A DNA stretch of 64,000 nt from Solirubrobacter phytolaccae (GTDB taxonomy: Bacteria > Actinomycetota > Thermoleophilia > Solirubrobacterales > Solirubrobacteraceae): positions 124,001 through 188,000 of the forward strand of contig NZ_JAPDDP010000002.1 of NCBI RefSeq assembly GCF_027587195.1. The letters are read 5' to 3'. Positions 33,980-43,720 of the stretch are shown here, piece by piece. The translations under genes were made by a program, and so were the position numbers. Position 1 is the first letter of the stretch. Every line of letters begins with the position of its first letter. Below the pieces are notes generated by a model. That model had not been told where the DNA came from and ran no database searches. It was given only the letters and a program-made list of their open reading frames with translations.

Positions 33980-35461
33980 ATGAATGATCGGACACCGCGC
34001 GCCTACCGTAAGCGTCCGATGGCGACCGAAACACGCTCGCAGCGGCAAGTGCTGGTCGCCTTCGCCGCGATCATGCTCGCGACGCTGCTCGCGGCGCTCG
34101 ACCAGACGATCGTCGCGACCGCGCTGCCGCAGATCGCCGCCGACCTGCAGGGCTTCGAGCATCTGAGCTGGGTGGTCACCGCGTACCTGCTCGCGAGCAC
34201 GGTGACCGTGCCGCTGTACGGGAAGCTGAGCGACCTGTACGGCCGCCGGCGGCTGTTCGTGGTCTCGATCAGCGTCTTCCTGGCCGGCTCGCTGCTGTGC
34301 GGCGTGGCGCAGGACATGACCCAGCTGATCGCGTTCCGCGCGCTCCAGGGACTGGGCGCGGGCGGGCTGCTGCCGCTCAGCCAGGCCGCGATCGCCGACC
34401 TGTTCTCGCCGCGGGAGCGCGGGCGCTACCAGGGCTACATCGGCTCGGTGTGGGCGACCGCCGCCGTGGCCGGCCCGCTGCTCGGCGGCACGCTCACCGA
34501 CACGGTCAGCTGGCGCTGGATCTTCTTCATCAACCTGCCGCTCGCCGCGTTCGCCCTGGTCGTCGTGATGCGGACGATGCAGCCCGGCGGGCGCACGCGT
34601 GAGCATCGGATCGACTGGGCGGGCGCCGCGCTGCTCAGCGTCGGCGTGTCCGCGATCCTCGTCGCCTGCGCGTGGGCGGGCACGGACTACGCGTGGACGT
34701 CCGCCCAGGTGCTCACCGCGTTCGGGATCGGCGCCGTGGCGATCATGGCGTTCGGCGCCGTCGAGCGCCGCGCCGGGGAGCCGCTGCTGCCGCTCACGCT
34801 GTTCCGCGGCCGGACGTTCACGGTCTCCACGCTGGCGGCCCTGATGATCGGCGCCGTCCTGTTCGGGATCACGATCTACGTCCCCGTGTACATGCAGGGC
34901 GTGCTCGGTGCCTCGGCGACGAGCTCGGGCATCGTGCTGATCCCGCTCACGCTCGGCTGGGTCGTCGCGAGCTTCACCAGCGGCCAGCTCATCTCCCGCA
35001 CCGGCCGCTACCGGATCTACCCGCTGATCGGCTCGACGACCGTGCTCGCGGGCACGATCCTGCTGACCACGCTCGACACGGAGACCTCGAAGACGCTCGC
35101 GAGCGCGTACCTCGTCGTGATCGGCGTCGGCATGGGCCTGATGTTCCAGACGTTCGTGATCGCGACCCAGAACCGCGTCGACACCGCCGACCTCGGCGTC
35201 GCCACCGCGGCGATCCAGTTCTTCCGCTCGATGGGCGGCAGCCTGGCGGTCGCGGTGCTCGGCGCGCTGCTGATCGCGCGCCTGCCCGCCGGCATCGACC
35301 CGAACCGGCTCACCGTGGGCGGCGCGCAGGTCCCCGAGGCCGCCCGCGAAGCGCTCAACGCGGGCACCCACGCCGTCTTCGTCGCGGCCGTCCCGCTCGC
35401 GGCGGTCGTGCTCGTACTCGCCTTCCTCCTACCGGAACACCCGTTACGCACCAAGCGCTGA
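33980..35461 (+). CDS. DHA2-family (14-TM) MFS multidrug transporter
   Basis: 493 residues from ATG 33980; ATG 34019 (MATETRSQRQ) is an alternative that keeps the whole transporter. Visible MFS marks: LDQTIVATALPQIAADL (motif D1), GKLSDLYGRRRLFV (motif A) and RALQGLGAGGLLPLSQAAIA (motif B). About 14 helices identify the drug:H+ antiporter 2 group (EmrB/QacA-like). The substrate cannot be predicted. There is no TetR-type regulator next to it. Confidence 0.9.
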   Translation: MNDRTPRAYRKRPMATETRSQRQVLVAFAAIMLATLLAALDQTIVATALPQIAADLQGFEHLSWVVTAYLLASTVTVPLYGKLSDLYGRRRLFVVSISVFLAGSLLCGVAQDMTQLIAFRALQGLGAGGLLPLSQAAIADLFSPRERGRYQGYIGSVWATAAVAGPLLGGTLTDTVSWRWIFFINLPLAAFALVVVMRTMQPGGRTREHRIDWAGAALLSVGVSAILVACAWAGTDYAWTSAQVLTAFGIGAVAIMAFGAVERRAGEPLLPLTLFRGRTFTVSTLAALMIGAVLFGITIYVPVYMQGVLGASATSSGIVLIPLTLGWVVASFTSGQLISRTGRYRIYPLIGSTTVLAGTILLTTLDTETSKTLASAYLVVIGVGMGLMFQTFVIATQNRVDTADLGVATAAIQFFRSMGGSLAVAVLGALLIARLPAGIDPNRLTVGGAQVPEAAREALNAGTHAVFVAAVPLAAVVLVLAFLLPEHPLRTKR

Positions 35462-35503
35462 CGATGCGTGCAACCGCGCCGCGGATTTGAGATGGTGGCG
35501 CCG

Positions 35504-36460
35504 ATGCGGGCGTTGGTGGGCGGGGTGACGGTGGCGGCGATGTTGTTGATGGCGGCAACCGCGCAGGCCGAGCGCGTCGACATGATGACCCCGTGGGCCT
35601 GGGCCTGGGTCGACAACCAGCCGTTCGTGGATCCGAGCACCGGCGCGCCGCTCGGCGCCAACAGCGCCCATCCGCGCGGGCAGATCAAGGACCGCGGCAC
35701 GCCCGACTCGTACTCCGTGAAGATGACGGTGACCGCGCTCGGCACCGCGGGTCAGCAGTTGGACCAGTACACGGTCTCCGACGGCAGCGCCGTCTACCGC
35801 GACCTGGACCGGCGCCTGAACCTGTCGGCACCGGTGCAGTCGGTGCGCTTCGACCTGTGCACGGTGCCGAACGCGCAGTGCGTCACCCAGACCTTCGCGC
35901 GCCCGGCCCCGCCCGCCTCGCCCGGCCCCGCTCCGGGCGCGACGCCGACCCCGACCGTGCAGCCCGCACCCCCTGCCGACCGTGACGGCGACGGCTTCCC
36001 GGACACGACGGACTGCAACGACACGAACTCGTCGGTGTTCCCCGGCGCGCGGGAGTACCCCGGTAACGGGCTCGACGACGACTGCGCGGGCGGTGACCAG
36101 GCCGCGAAGATGCCGGGCGGCGTCAAGTACGACTGGACGGTCACCGCGCGGACGAATCCGAAGGTGCGGTTCATGCGGGTGCGCGACGCGGTCGCGGGCG
36201 CGCAGGTGACGGTCACCTGCGAGGGCCGCGGCTGCCCGTTCAAGCTGCGCCGCAAGACGACCGACCAGCACGGCGAGGTGTCGCTCACCAAGCTGTTCAA
36301 GGGCCGCCGCCTGCGCTCCGGCACGCGGGTCGAGGTCCACGTGGCCGCGCCCAACATGATCACCAAGGTGACCCGCTTCACCATCCGGCGCGGGGTGACG
36401 CCGAGCGGCACGAGCCTCTGCGTGCCCGTCGGGCAGCTGAAGCCGCAGCGCCGCTGCTGA
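35504..36460 (+). CDS. Exported protein with MopE-type metal-binding motif and four-cysteine domain
   Basis: 318 residues from ATG 35504 (an ATG 12 bp upstream is also possible) with a signal peptide (RALVGGVTVAAMLLMAATAQA). A beta-rich N-terminal domain is followed by a Pro/Ala linker and one MopE-type repeat (DRDGDGFPDTTDCNDTN ... NGLDDDCAGGDQ), an EF-like D-x-D-x-D-G loop with a Cys pair. The final 110 residues contain VTCEGRGCPFKLRRK, GTRVEVHVAAPNMITKVTRF and LCVPVGQLKPQRRC, the same four-Cys domain as in three other exported proteins of this window. It probably binds calcium or copper at the cell surface. Confidence 0.75.
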   Translation: MRALVGGVTVAAMLLMAATAQAERVDMMTPWAWAWVDNQPFVDPSTGAPLGANSAHPRGQIKDRGTPDSYSVKMTVTALGTAGQQLDQYTVSDGSAVYRDLDRRLNLSAPVQSVRFDLCTVPNAQCVTQTFARPAPPASPGPAPGATPTPTVQPAPPADRDGDGFPDTTDCNDTNSSVFPGAREYPGNGLDDDCAGGDQAAKMPGGVKYDWTVTARTNPKVRFMRVRDAVAGAQVTVTCEGRGCPFKLRRKTTDQHGEVSLTKLFKGRRLRSGTRVEVHVAAPNMITKVTRFTIRRGVTPSGTSLCVPVGQLKPQRRC

Positions 36461-36462
36461 GG

Positions 36463-37707
36463 CTACGCGGCCTTGAGCTCGCGCGGCGCGAGCCGTGCGA
36501 CCTGGTCACGCAGGTCGCGCACCTCGGGATCATCGGCCAGCTTGAGCGCGCGCTCGCACGCCTCCAGGCAGTCGCTGACCCGGTCCGTGCGCGCGAGGGC
36601 GTGGGCGTAGCGCGCCCAGGCGGTCTCGCTCTCCGGGAACAGCTGGGTGGCCTGCTCGCAGGCGCTGACCTCGGTGCCGACGTCGCCCATCAGGTTCGCG
36701 ACCAACGCGAGGTCCATCAGGCCCTCCTCGGACGGTCCGACGGCCCGGGCGTGGTCGAGGGCCTCACGCGCGCCCTCGCGGTCGAACGTCCGCATTCGCA
36801 GCCGGCCGAGGCGCTCCCAGGCGGAGGCGTCGGTCGGATCGGCGGCCACTTCACGCTGCCCGGCGTCAACCGCTTGCGACAACGCGCCCATGCTCTCGTA
36901 GATCCGCGCGGCGTACCGGTAGGGCGCGGGGCGGTCCTTCTCCGCACGGATCCAGTCGCGCACGGAGCGCGCCGCGGCGCTGAAGTCTCCTGCCTGCCAG
37001 AAGGCGAGCGTCATCAGCCGCAGGACCTGCGTGTTGTCCGGCTCGGCGTCGCGCGCGAACACGAGCCGGCGCGCGGCGAGCTTGAAGTCACCCTCCGCGA
37101 GCGCGTGCTTGGCCGCCGTCATGAAGCGCATGACGCGCTCCGCGCCGGGATCCGGCTTCGAGAAGTCGACGAATTGGAGCGAACCCGCCGGAACGGTTCT
37201 GATCCCCGGTTGGAAGGAGACTCGCGCCCACTGCTGAACGTCGTCGCCGTGGCCCGTGAAGTAGATGCCGTTGACGCTGCCGACGCCCCACTCGGGATAC
37301 GAGAGGCAGCGCGCGTACCGATGCACGACCGAGTGGTCGGGCACGCGTGAGCCGAACGGGTCGTGCTTCTGGCGCTCGCCGTCCTCGGCGCGCTGGCGCT
37401 GCTCTTCCGCGTACGCCCTGGCGCCTTCCTCGGCGCGACGCTTGCGAGCCGCGGCGGCGGACACCTTGACGGCGTTCTTGGAGACCTTCCCGCCGCGGGA
37501 CTGCTCGGCGAGCGACTCGAGCTGGTCGGCGGCCTGGTTGATCGCCTTCAGGTGGCGCTCGTGCTCGAGCTGCCGACCAGGAGGTGCGATGTCCGGGTGC
37601 CAGACCTTCGCGAGCTTGCGGCGCGCCTTCTGGATGTCGCGCTTGTCGAAGGGCGGCTCGATCTCAAGCAGCAACACGGACTGTTCGATGTCGAGCACCT
37701 GCGGCAT
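36463..37707 (-). CDS. J-domain protein with TPR repeats
   Basis: 414 residues from ATG 37707 (MPQVLDIEQSVLLLEIEPPF). Residues 8-60 are a J-domain with the essential HPD (RKLAKVWHPDIAPPG), so it should stimulate an Hsp70/DnaK ATPase. A charged coiled stretch (RKRRAEEGARAYAEEQRQRA) and a beta-like insert (LSYPEWGVGSVNGIYFTGHG) follow, then about five TPR units from residue 190 (AAKHALAEGDFKLAARRLVF, TLAFWQAGDFSAAARSVRDW, SAWERLGRLRMRTFDREGAR). The combination is a cochaperone that brings TPR-bound clients to DnaK. The clients are unknown. Its 3' end lies 2 bp from the preceding convergent gene. Confidence 0.85.
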   Translation of the reverse strand: MPQVLDIEQSVLLLEIEPPFDKRDIQKARRKLAKVWHPDIAPPGRQLEHERHLKAINQAADQLESLAEQSRGGKVSKNAVKVSAAAARKRRAEEGARAYAEEQRQRAEDGERQKHDPFGSRVPDHSVVHRYARCLSYPEWGVGSVNGIYFTGHGDDVQQWARVSFQPGIRTVPAGSLQFVDFSKPDPGAERVMRFMTAAKHALAEGDFKLAARRLVFARDAEPDNTQVLRLMTLAFWQAGDFSAAARSVRDWIRAEKDRPAPYRYAARIYESMGALSQAVDAGQREVAADPTDASAWERLGRLRMRTFDREGAREALDHARAVGPSEEGLMDLALVANLMGDVGTEVSACEQATQLFPESETAWARYAHALARTDRVSDCLEACERALKLADDPEVRDLRDQVARLAPRELKAA

Positions 37708-37923
37708 GACCCGTACACGGTACCGAGCGAGGACGCACCGGTTCTCGGCGCTGCCGGCGCGGCGACCCCTACAACCTCGCCGCGCCGGCGCGCGCACCGG
37801 AACTAGTTCCGCCAACCCATGATGACCCCCCTGACGGTCGCTGGATTCGGAACAGGCGGGCTGACCCCCGCCGTGGCGAAATATACCCATAAGTCAGACG
37901 CTTATTCTCGAACCAGAAAATTG

Positions 37924-37997
37924 CTCATCGGAAGACTTTTTGGTTGTGGATCGATCAACCGGTCGATGAGTGCCAGAAACCTCAGGCCTGGGCCTGA
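37924..37997 (+). promoter_or_regulatory. Structured leader upstream of the HD-GYP gene
   Basis: The 318-bp gap 37708-38025 has no gene that I can support and includes an AT-rich patch (37880-37960) that stands out in this GC-rich genome. Within it, CTCATCG (37924-37930) pairs with CGATGAG (37964-37970) around an inner GGTTG/CAACC stem (37942-37946, 37956-37960). A second hairpin, TCAGGCC/GGCCTGA (37982-37988, 37991-37997), follows. The TTG start is 28 bp further on. It could be a cis-acting RNA or a promoter with operator dyads. It does not match the cyclic-di-GMP riboswitch consensus that I know. Confidence 0.45.
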
Positions 37998-38025
37998 TTG
38001 CGCGTGAACAGGGGTACGCACTAAC

Positions 38026-39534
38026 TTGCTCTCCGTGGTCGTCTGGCTCGCACTGATCGTCTGGCTCGGCCTGGTCATCTGGGCGCTCTCCGTCGTGAGG
38101 GCGGCTGCGGTGGCCGACGCGCCCCCGCCCGCGCCCGACCGGCTCGCTTTCGGACGCGTCCCGTTCGCCGGTCGCCGCCGCGCGACGGCGATCACCCAGG
38201 GGGTCCTGCTCGCCGGTGTGCTGGGCGCCGCGGCCTACCTCTCGACCGAGAGCCAGTGGCAGCCGCTTCCGCTCGTCGGCCTCATCGCGCTGCTCGTGCT
38301 CGGCTCCGACATCCTCGTGCTGGACGCCAAGCGCTTCCGCATCGGCGGCTCGTTCACCGGCCTCGTGCTCGCGATGGCCCTGCTCGGCCCGGCGCCCGCG
38401 GCGCTCCTCGGCCTCGCGTCCGCCCTCGTTGACGCGCTGCGCCGCAAGGTGCGCGGCACGTACCTGCTCAACAACCTGCTCACGTACACGACGTTCCCGC
38501 TGCTCGGCGGGCTCGTGCTCGACGCGCTGCACCGCGGGAACACCGAGGAGGGCGGCTACGCGGTCGCGGTCTTCGTGATCTTCCTCGCGACCAACCTCGT
38601 GAACTTCCTGATGATCGCGGGGCACACGCGCATCCTGCGCGGCGGCTCGCTGCTGGAGATGTTCAAGGGCGTCTTCGTCCCGGTCCTGCCGTGGGAGATC
38701 GCGAGCGCCGTGATGACCGCGATGGCCGTGTACGGCTTCGAGGTCTGGGGCGCCGGGATCATCGGCCTGTTCGCGCTCGCGCTCGGCGTCTACCAGCTGC
38801 TGCTGCGCGCGCTGCTCGAGGGCCAGGCGCACTCGGAGGAGATCGAACGCCGGACGAACCAGCTCGACGTCCGCCACGAGGGGATGCTCGGCCTGCTGCT
38901 GGAGACGCTCGCGCTGCGCGATCCGAGCGCGGCACGCCACGCGGCCGCCGTCGCCCACTACGCGCACCAGCTCGCCCGCGCGGCGGGCCTGTCCGAGCGC
39001 GAACAGGCGATCGTCCACACCGCGGGCCTCCTCCACGACTTGGGCAAGGAGGCGCTGCCGGACCACATCCTGATCGGGCGCAGCGAGCTCCACCCCGCCG
39101 AGATCCGCCTGATCAAGCGCCACCCGGCCGACGGCGCGCGCCTGCTGCTGCGCGTCGAGGGCATGGGCGAGGTCGCCGCGGCGGTGCTCGCCCACCACGA
39201 GCGGATCGACGGCAAGGGCTACCCGGACGGGCTCGCCGGCGACAGCATCCCGATGACCGCCCGCATCCTCGCGGTCGCCGAGGTCTACGACGTGCTCACC
39301 TCGCCGGACTCCTACCGGCTCCAGATGCCCGCGCACGAGGCCGAGGACGAGCTGCGCAACGTCGCCGGCTCCCAGCTCGACGGCCGGCTCGTCTGGCTGT
39401 TCGCCACGCAGGTGCTGCGCGGCCGCCACAGCGACCACCTCGAGCACATCGCCGACCTCGAGGCCGAGCTGCAGGTCCAGCGCGCCGTCCGCGGCGCCCT
39501 GGACGGGCCGTTCGTGCTCGGCCCGCCCGCCTAG
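38026..39534 (+). CDS. Membrane HD-GYP phosphodiesterase
   Basis: 502 residues from TTG 38026. Residues 5-265 contain seven or eight membrane segments (VVVWLALIVWLGLVIWALSV, AITQGVLLAGVLGAAAYLST, LVGLIALLVLGSDILVLDAK and others), a MASE-like sensory region. The HD-GYP domain (290-450) has the HD pair in AGLLHDLGKEALPD and an intact GYP region HHERIDGKGYPDGL, so it should hydrolyse cyclic-di-GMP. With the HDOD-GGDEF protein at 3681, both arms of cyclic-di-GMP turnover are present in the window. The ABC permease gene ends 6 bp downstream on the other strand. Confidence 0.9.
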   Translation: MLSVVVWLALIVWLGLVIWALSVVRAAAVADAPPPAPDRLAFGRVPFAGRRRATAITQGVLLAGVLGAAAYLSTESQWQPLPLVGLIALLVLGSDILVLDAKRFRIGGSFTGLVLAMALLGPAPAALLGLASALVDALRRKVRGTYLLNNLLTYTTFPLLGGLVLDALHRGNTEEGGYAVAVFVIFLATNLVNFLMIAGHTRILRGGSLLEMFKGVFVPVLPWEIASAVMTAMAVYGFEVWGAGIIGLFALALGVYQLLLRALLEGQAHSEEIERRTNQLDVRHEGMLGLLLETLALRDPSAARHAAAVAHYAHQLARAAGLSEREQAIVHTAGLLHDLGKEALPDHILIGRSELHPAEIRLIKRHPADGARLLLRVEGMGEVAAAVLAHHERIDGKGYPDGLAGDSIPMTARILAVAEVYDVLTSPDSYRLQMPAHEAEDELRNVAGSQLDGRLVWLFATQVLRGRHSDHLEHIADLEAELQVQRAVRGALDGPFVLGPPA

Positions 39535-39540
39535 CGTCAC

Positions 39541-40329
39541 CTAGTCGATCAGCTTCTTCTCCATGAAGTGGATCGCGAGCCGCCACATCAGCAGCGCGAA
39601 GGCCACCAGCACGCCCAGGTGAATCAGGTCCGCGCCGGGCTCGAAGCCGAACACGGCGTGCCGGACGAGCTCGACGAGGTGGTAGAGCGGGTTGATCTGC
39701 GCGAGTACCTGCGCCCACTGCGGCAGTCCGTCGATCGGGAAGAACGTGCCCGCGACCAGGAACAGCGGCGTGAGCACGGCGCTGGTGACGTAGTTGAAGT
39801 TGTCGATCGACTTCATGACGCCGGCGATGACCGTGCCGAAGCTCGCCCAGCCGAAGCCGGCGATCATCGCGATGAACGGGACGAGCAGCATTCCCCAGCT
39901 CGGGTCCAGCCCGAACGCGATCGCGACGAGCATCGGCGCGCAGCCGTACGTCCCCGCCCGTACGCTCAGCCACAGCACCTCGGCGGTGACGAGCTCCTCA
40001 GTGTCCACGGGCGCGGCGAGGATCGCGTCGTAGGTGCGCTGGAACTTGTACTTGATGAACGTCCCGAACATGGCCGGGAACGCGCTGGAGAACAGCACCG
40101 CCGTGGCGACCGTGCCGGTGCCGACGTACTCGACGTAGTCGTAGCCGCCGACCGTGCTCACCAGCGACCCGAAGCCGAACCCGAACGCGAGCAGGTAGAC
40201 GGTCGGCTCCACCGTCGCGCTGAACGTGGAGGACCGCCAGAAGCTCGCGAAGTTGATGATCTCGCGGACGAGCACGCCCATCAGCGCGGGGCGCTCGAGC
40301 CGGCCGAGCCTGCGTTGCTGGGCGCTCAC
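39541..40329 (-). CDS. ABC-2 type transporter permease (DrrB/NodJ-like)
   Basis: 262 residues from GTG 40329, which overlaps the stop of the ATPase gene (GTGA). Six membrane segments (YLLAFGFGFGSLVSTVGG, TGTVATAVLFSSAFPAMFGT, MLLVPFIAMIAGFGWASFGT, VLTPLFLVAGTFFPIDGLPQ and others) and the ABC-2 block INPLYHLVELVRHAVFG near the end. The layout is that of NodJ/DrrB exporters for lipid-linked sugars or hydrophobic drugs. The final MEKKLID is a short cytoplasmic tail. It functions with the ATPase gene immediately upstream. Confidence 0.88.
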   Translation of the reverse strand: MSAQQRRLGRLERPALMGVLVREIINFASFWRSSTFSATVEPTVYLLAFGFGFGSLVSTVGGYDYVEYVGTGTVATAVLFSSAFPAMFGTFIKYKFQRTYDAILAAPVDTEELVTAEVLWLSVRAGTYGCAPMLVAIAFGLDPSWGMLLVPFIAMIAGFGWASFGTVIAGVMKSIDNFNYVTSAVLTPLFLVAGTFFPIDGLPQWAQVLAQINPLYHLVELVRHAVFGFEPGADLIHLGVLVAFALLMWRLAIHFMEKKLID

Positions 40330-41201
40330 GCGATCTCCTCGCCGGTCAGCAGGACGAAGACGTCCTCGAGGTTGGTCGGGCGGCGCTCGCCCTCGTAGCC
40401 GTTGGCGTTCAGGACGCTGATGCTCGTGCCGGTGCGGCGCGTGGAGTAGCCGGCGGCCTTCGCCTGGAGCTCGACCTCCTGGAGCTTCGCCGGCGGCCCG
40501 TAGACCTCGACCGCCTCGGCGCCCGCGTGCTCGGTGATCAGCGCGCGCGGCGTGCCGGCGGCGACCGCCTTGCCGTGGGACATGATCGTCACCGTGTCGG
40601 CGAGGCGCTCGGCCTCCTCGATGTAGTGCGTGGACATCAGGATCGAGACGCCCTCGCTGCGGAGCCGGTCCACGAGCGCCCACAGCTCCTGGCGCACCTG
40701 CGGGTCCAGGCCGACGGTCGGCTCGTCGAGCAGGATGAGCTGGGGCTGGTGCACCAGCCCGCGCGCGATCAGCAGTCGCCGGCGCATGCCGCCGGACAGG
40801 TTGTCGACCTTCGTGTCGCGGCGGTCGGACAGGTTCGCGATCCCCAGCGCCCGCTCGACCGCGGCTTTGCGCTCGTTGCGCGGCACGCGGTACAGGTAGG
40901 CGAACACGCGCAGGTTCTGCTCGACCGTGAGCGTGACGTCGAGGTTGTCGAGCTGGGGCACGACGCCGCACAGGGCGCGTGCCTCCTTGCTGCGGGCCGG
41001 GACCGGGAGGCCGAGGATCTCGATCTCCCCCTCGTCCGGGATCGCCTGCGCCGTGAGCATGCGCATGGTCGTCGACTTGCCGGCGCCGTTGGGCCCGAGC
41101 AGGCCGACGCAGGTTCCCTCTGGGACCTCGAGGTCGAGGTGATCTACCGCCGTCAGGTTGCCGAAGCGCTTGACGACGCCACGGAGGCGAAGGGCGGGCA
41201 C
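40326..41201 (-). CDS. ABC transporter ATP-binding protein (DrrA/NodI-like)
   Basis: 291 residues from GTG 41201. Walker A (LLGPNGAGKSTTM), signature (NLSGGMRRRLLIARG), Walker B (LILLDEPTVGLDP) and the switch His (ILMSTHYIEE) are all intact. The C-terminal 70 residues are the DrrA/NodI-type regulatory extension ending in the RPTNLEDVFVLLTG element typical of DrrA-like ATPases. It powers the adjoining permease. Together they form a two-gene exporter of the type used for drugs, lipids or oligosaccharides. Confidence 0.92.
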   Translation of the reverse strand: MPALRLRGVVKRFGNLTAVDHLDLEVPEGTCVGLLGPNGAGKSTTMRMLTAQAIPDEGEIEILGLPVPARSKEARALCGVVPQLDNLDVTLTVEQNLRVFAYLYRVPRNERKAAVERALGIANLSDRRDTKVDNLSGGMRRRLLIARGLVHQPQLILLDEPTVGLDPQVRQELWALVDRLRSEGVSILMSTHYIEEAERLADTVTIMSHGKAVAAGTPRALITEHAGAEAVEVYGPPAKLQEVELQAKAAGYSTRRTGTSISVLNANGYEGERRPTNLEDVFVLLTGEEIA

Positions 41202-41214
41202 CCCGCCCAGGGTG

Positions 41215-41943
41215 TCACGCGGCTATGCGCAGTTCGGTACGGGCAGCCGCCCTAACCAGCGCCTCGAACAGCGGCAGGTGGGCGTACAGCGTCTCCGCGT
41301 GCCACTGGACGCCAAGCGTGAACGCGCCTGGGCCTTCGACGCTCTCCACCGTGCCGTCGTCGGCGCGGGCGACGACTTTCAGGCCTTCGCCGACGCGGTC
41401 CACGGCCTGGTGGTGGAAGGAGTTCACCGACAGGCTGCGCTGGCGCATGATCCGGTGCAGGCGCGAGCCGGTCTCGACCTCCACCGCGTGCGTGGGCTCG
41501 GTCGCCGTGGCCGTCTGGCGATGGCCGTCGATGTGCTGGTGCAGCGTGCCGCCGCAGGCGACGTTGAGCGCCTGCGAGCCGCGGCAGATCGCGAGGATCG
41601 GGATGTTGCGGCTCAGCGCCTCGCGGGCGAGGCTGAGCTCGAAGGCGTCGAGGCTCGGCTCGGTCGGGCCGAGCTGCGTGTGGCGGTCGGTCGCGCCGTA
41701 GGCCGCCGGATCGAGGTCCGGACCGCCGCTCAGGCAGATGCCGTCGAGGCGCTCGAGCAGGCCCTGGAGGTGGTCGGTGCCCGTCGGGGGCAGCACGACG
41801 GGGATCGCTCCCGCCGCGTCGAGGGTGCGGAGATAGGTCATCCCAAGCGCCATCTCGGGGTGCGGCGGCTCGCCGTGGCGGCGGGTCGTCGCCAGGCTGC
41901 TGGGACGCATCTCAGAGGTGGTGACGCCGATGAGCGGCCGCAT
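41215..41943 (-). CDS. Gamma-glutamyl-gamma-aminobutyrate hydrolase-type class I glutamine amidotransferase
   Basis: 242 residues from ATG 41943 ([12 protein letters not shown]). The nucleophile is Cys in [17 protein letters not shown], and the catalytic His-x-Glu is in [10 protein letters not shown], the PuuD/peptidase C26 arrangement; [11 protein letters not shown] and VNSFHHQAV are also family blocks. PuuD releases GABA from gamma-glutamyl-GABA in putrescine breakdown. An amine oxidase/permease pair in the same window fits a polyamine-degrading organism, but they are 20 kb apart and the link is inference. The gene ends 13 bp before the ABC ATPase start. Confidence 0.9.
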   Translation of the reverse strand: MRPLIGVTTSEMRPSSLATTRRHGEPPHPEMALGMTYLRTLDAAGAIPVVLPPTGTDHLQGLLERLDGICLSGGPDLDPAAYGATDRHTQLGPTEPSLDAFELSLAREALSRNIPILAICRGSQALNVACGGTLHQHIDGHRQTATATEPTHAVEVETGSRLHRIMRQRSLSVNSFHHQAVDRVGEGLKVVARADDGTVESVEGPGAFTLGVQWHAETLYAHLPLFEALVRAAARTELRIAA

Positions 41944-41982
41944 TGGAGGATCATCGGGCGCACGGGCGTGTTGCACACCCCG

Positions 41983-42055
41983 CCGTTGGTCCAAGTTTTC
42001 AACTTGTGAATTCGCCCAACGGTCGGGCTCAACGAGCCTTCTAAAGTCAGAAGGC
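41983..42055 (+). promoter_or_regulatory. Nested hairpin leader of ettA covering the ribosome binding site
   Basis: CCGTTGG (41983-41989) pairs with CCAACGG (42016-42022), enclosing a second hairpin CAAGTT/AACTTG (41992-41997, 42001-42006). A third hairpin, GCCTTCT (42036-42042) and AGAAGGC (42049-42055), ends 3 bp before the ATG at 42059, and its right arm is the only ribosome-binding-site-like sequence (AGAAGG). The region is less GC-rich than its surroundings. This looks like a leader that can hide the start site. Confidence 0.6.
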
Positions 42056-42058
42056 GCG

Positions 42059-43714
<1,656 letters not shown>

Positions 43715-43720
43715 CCCGAT

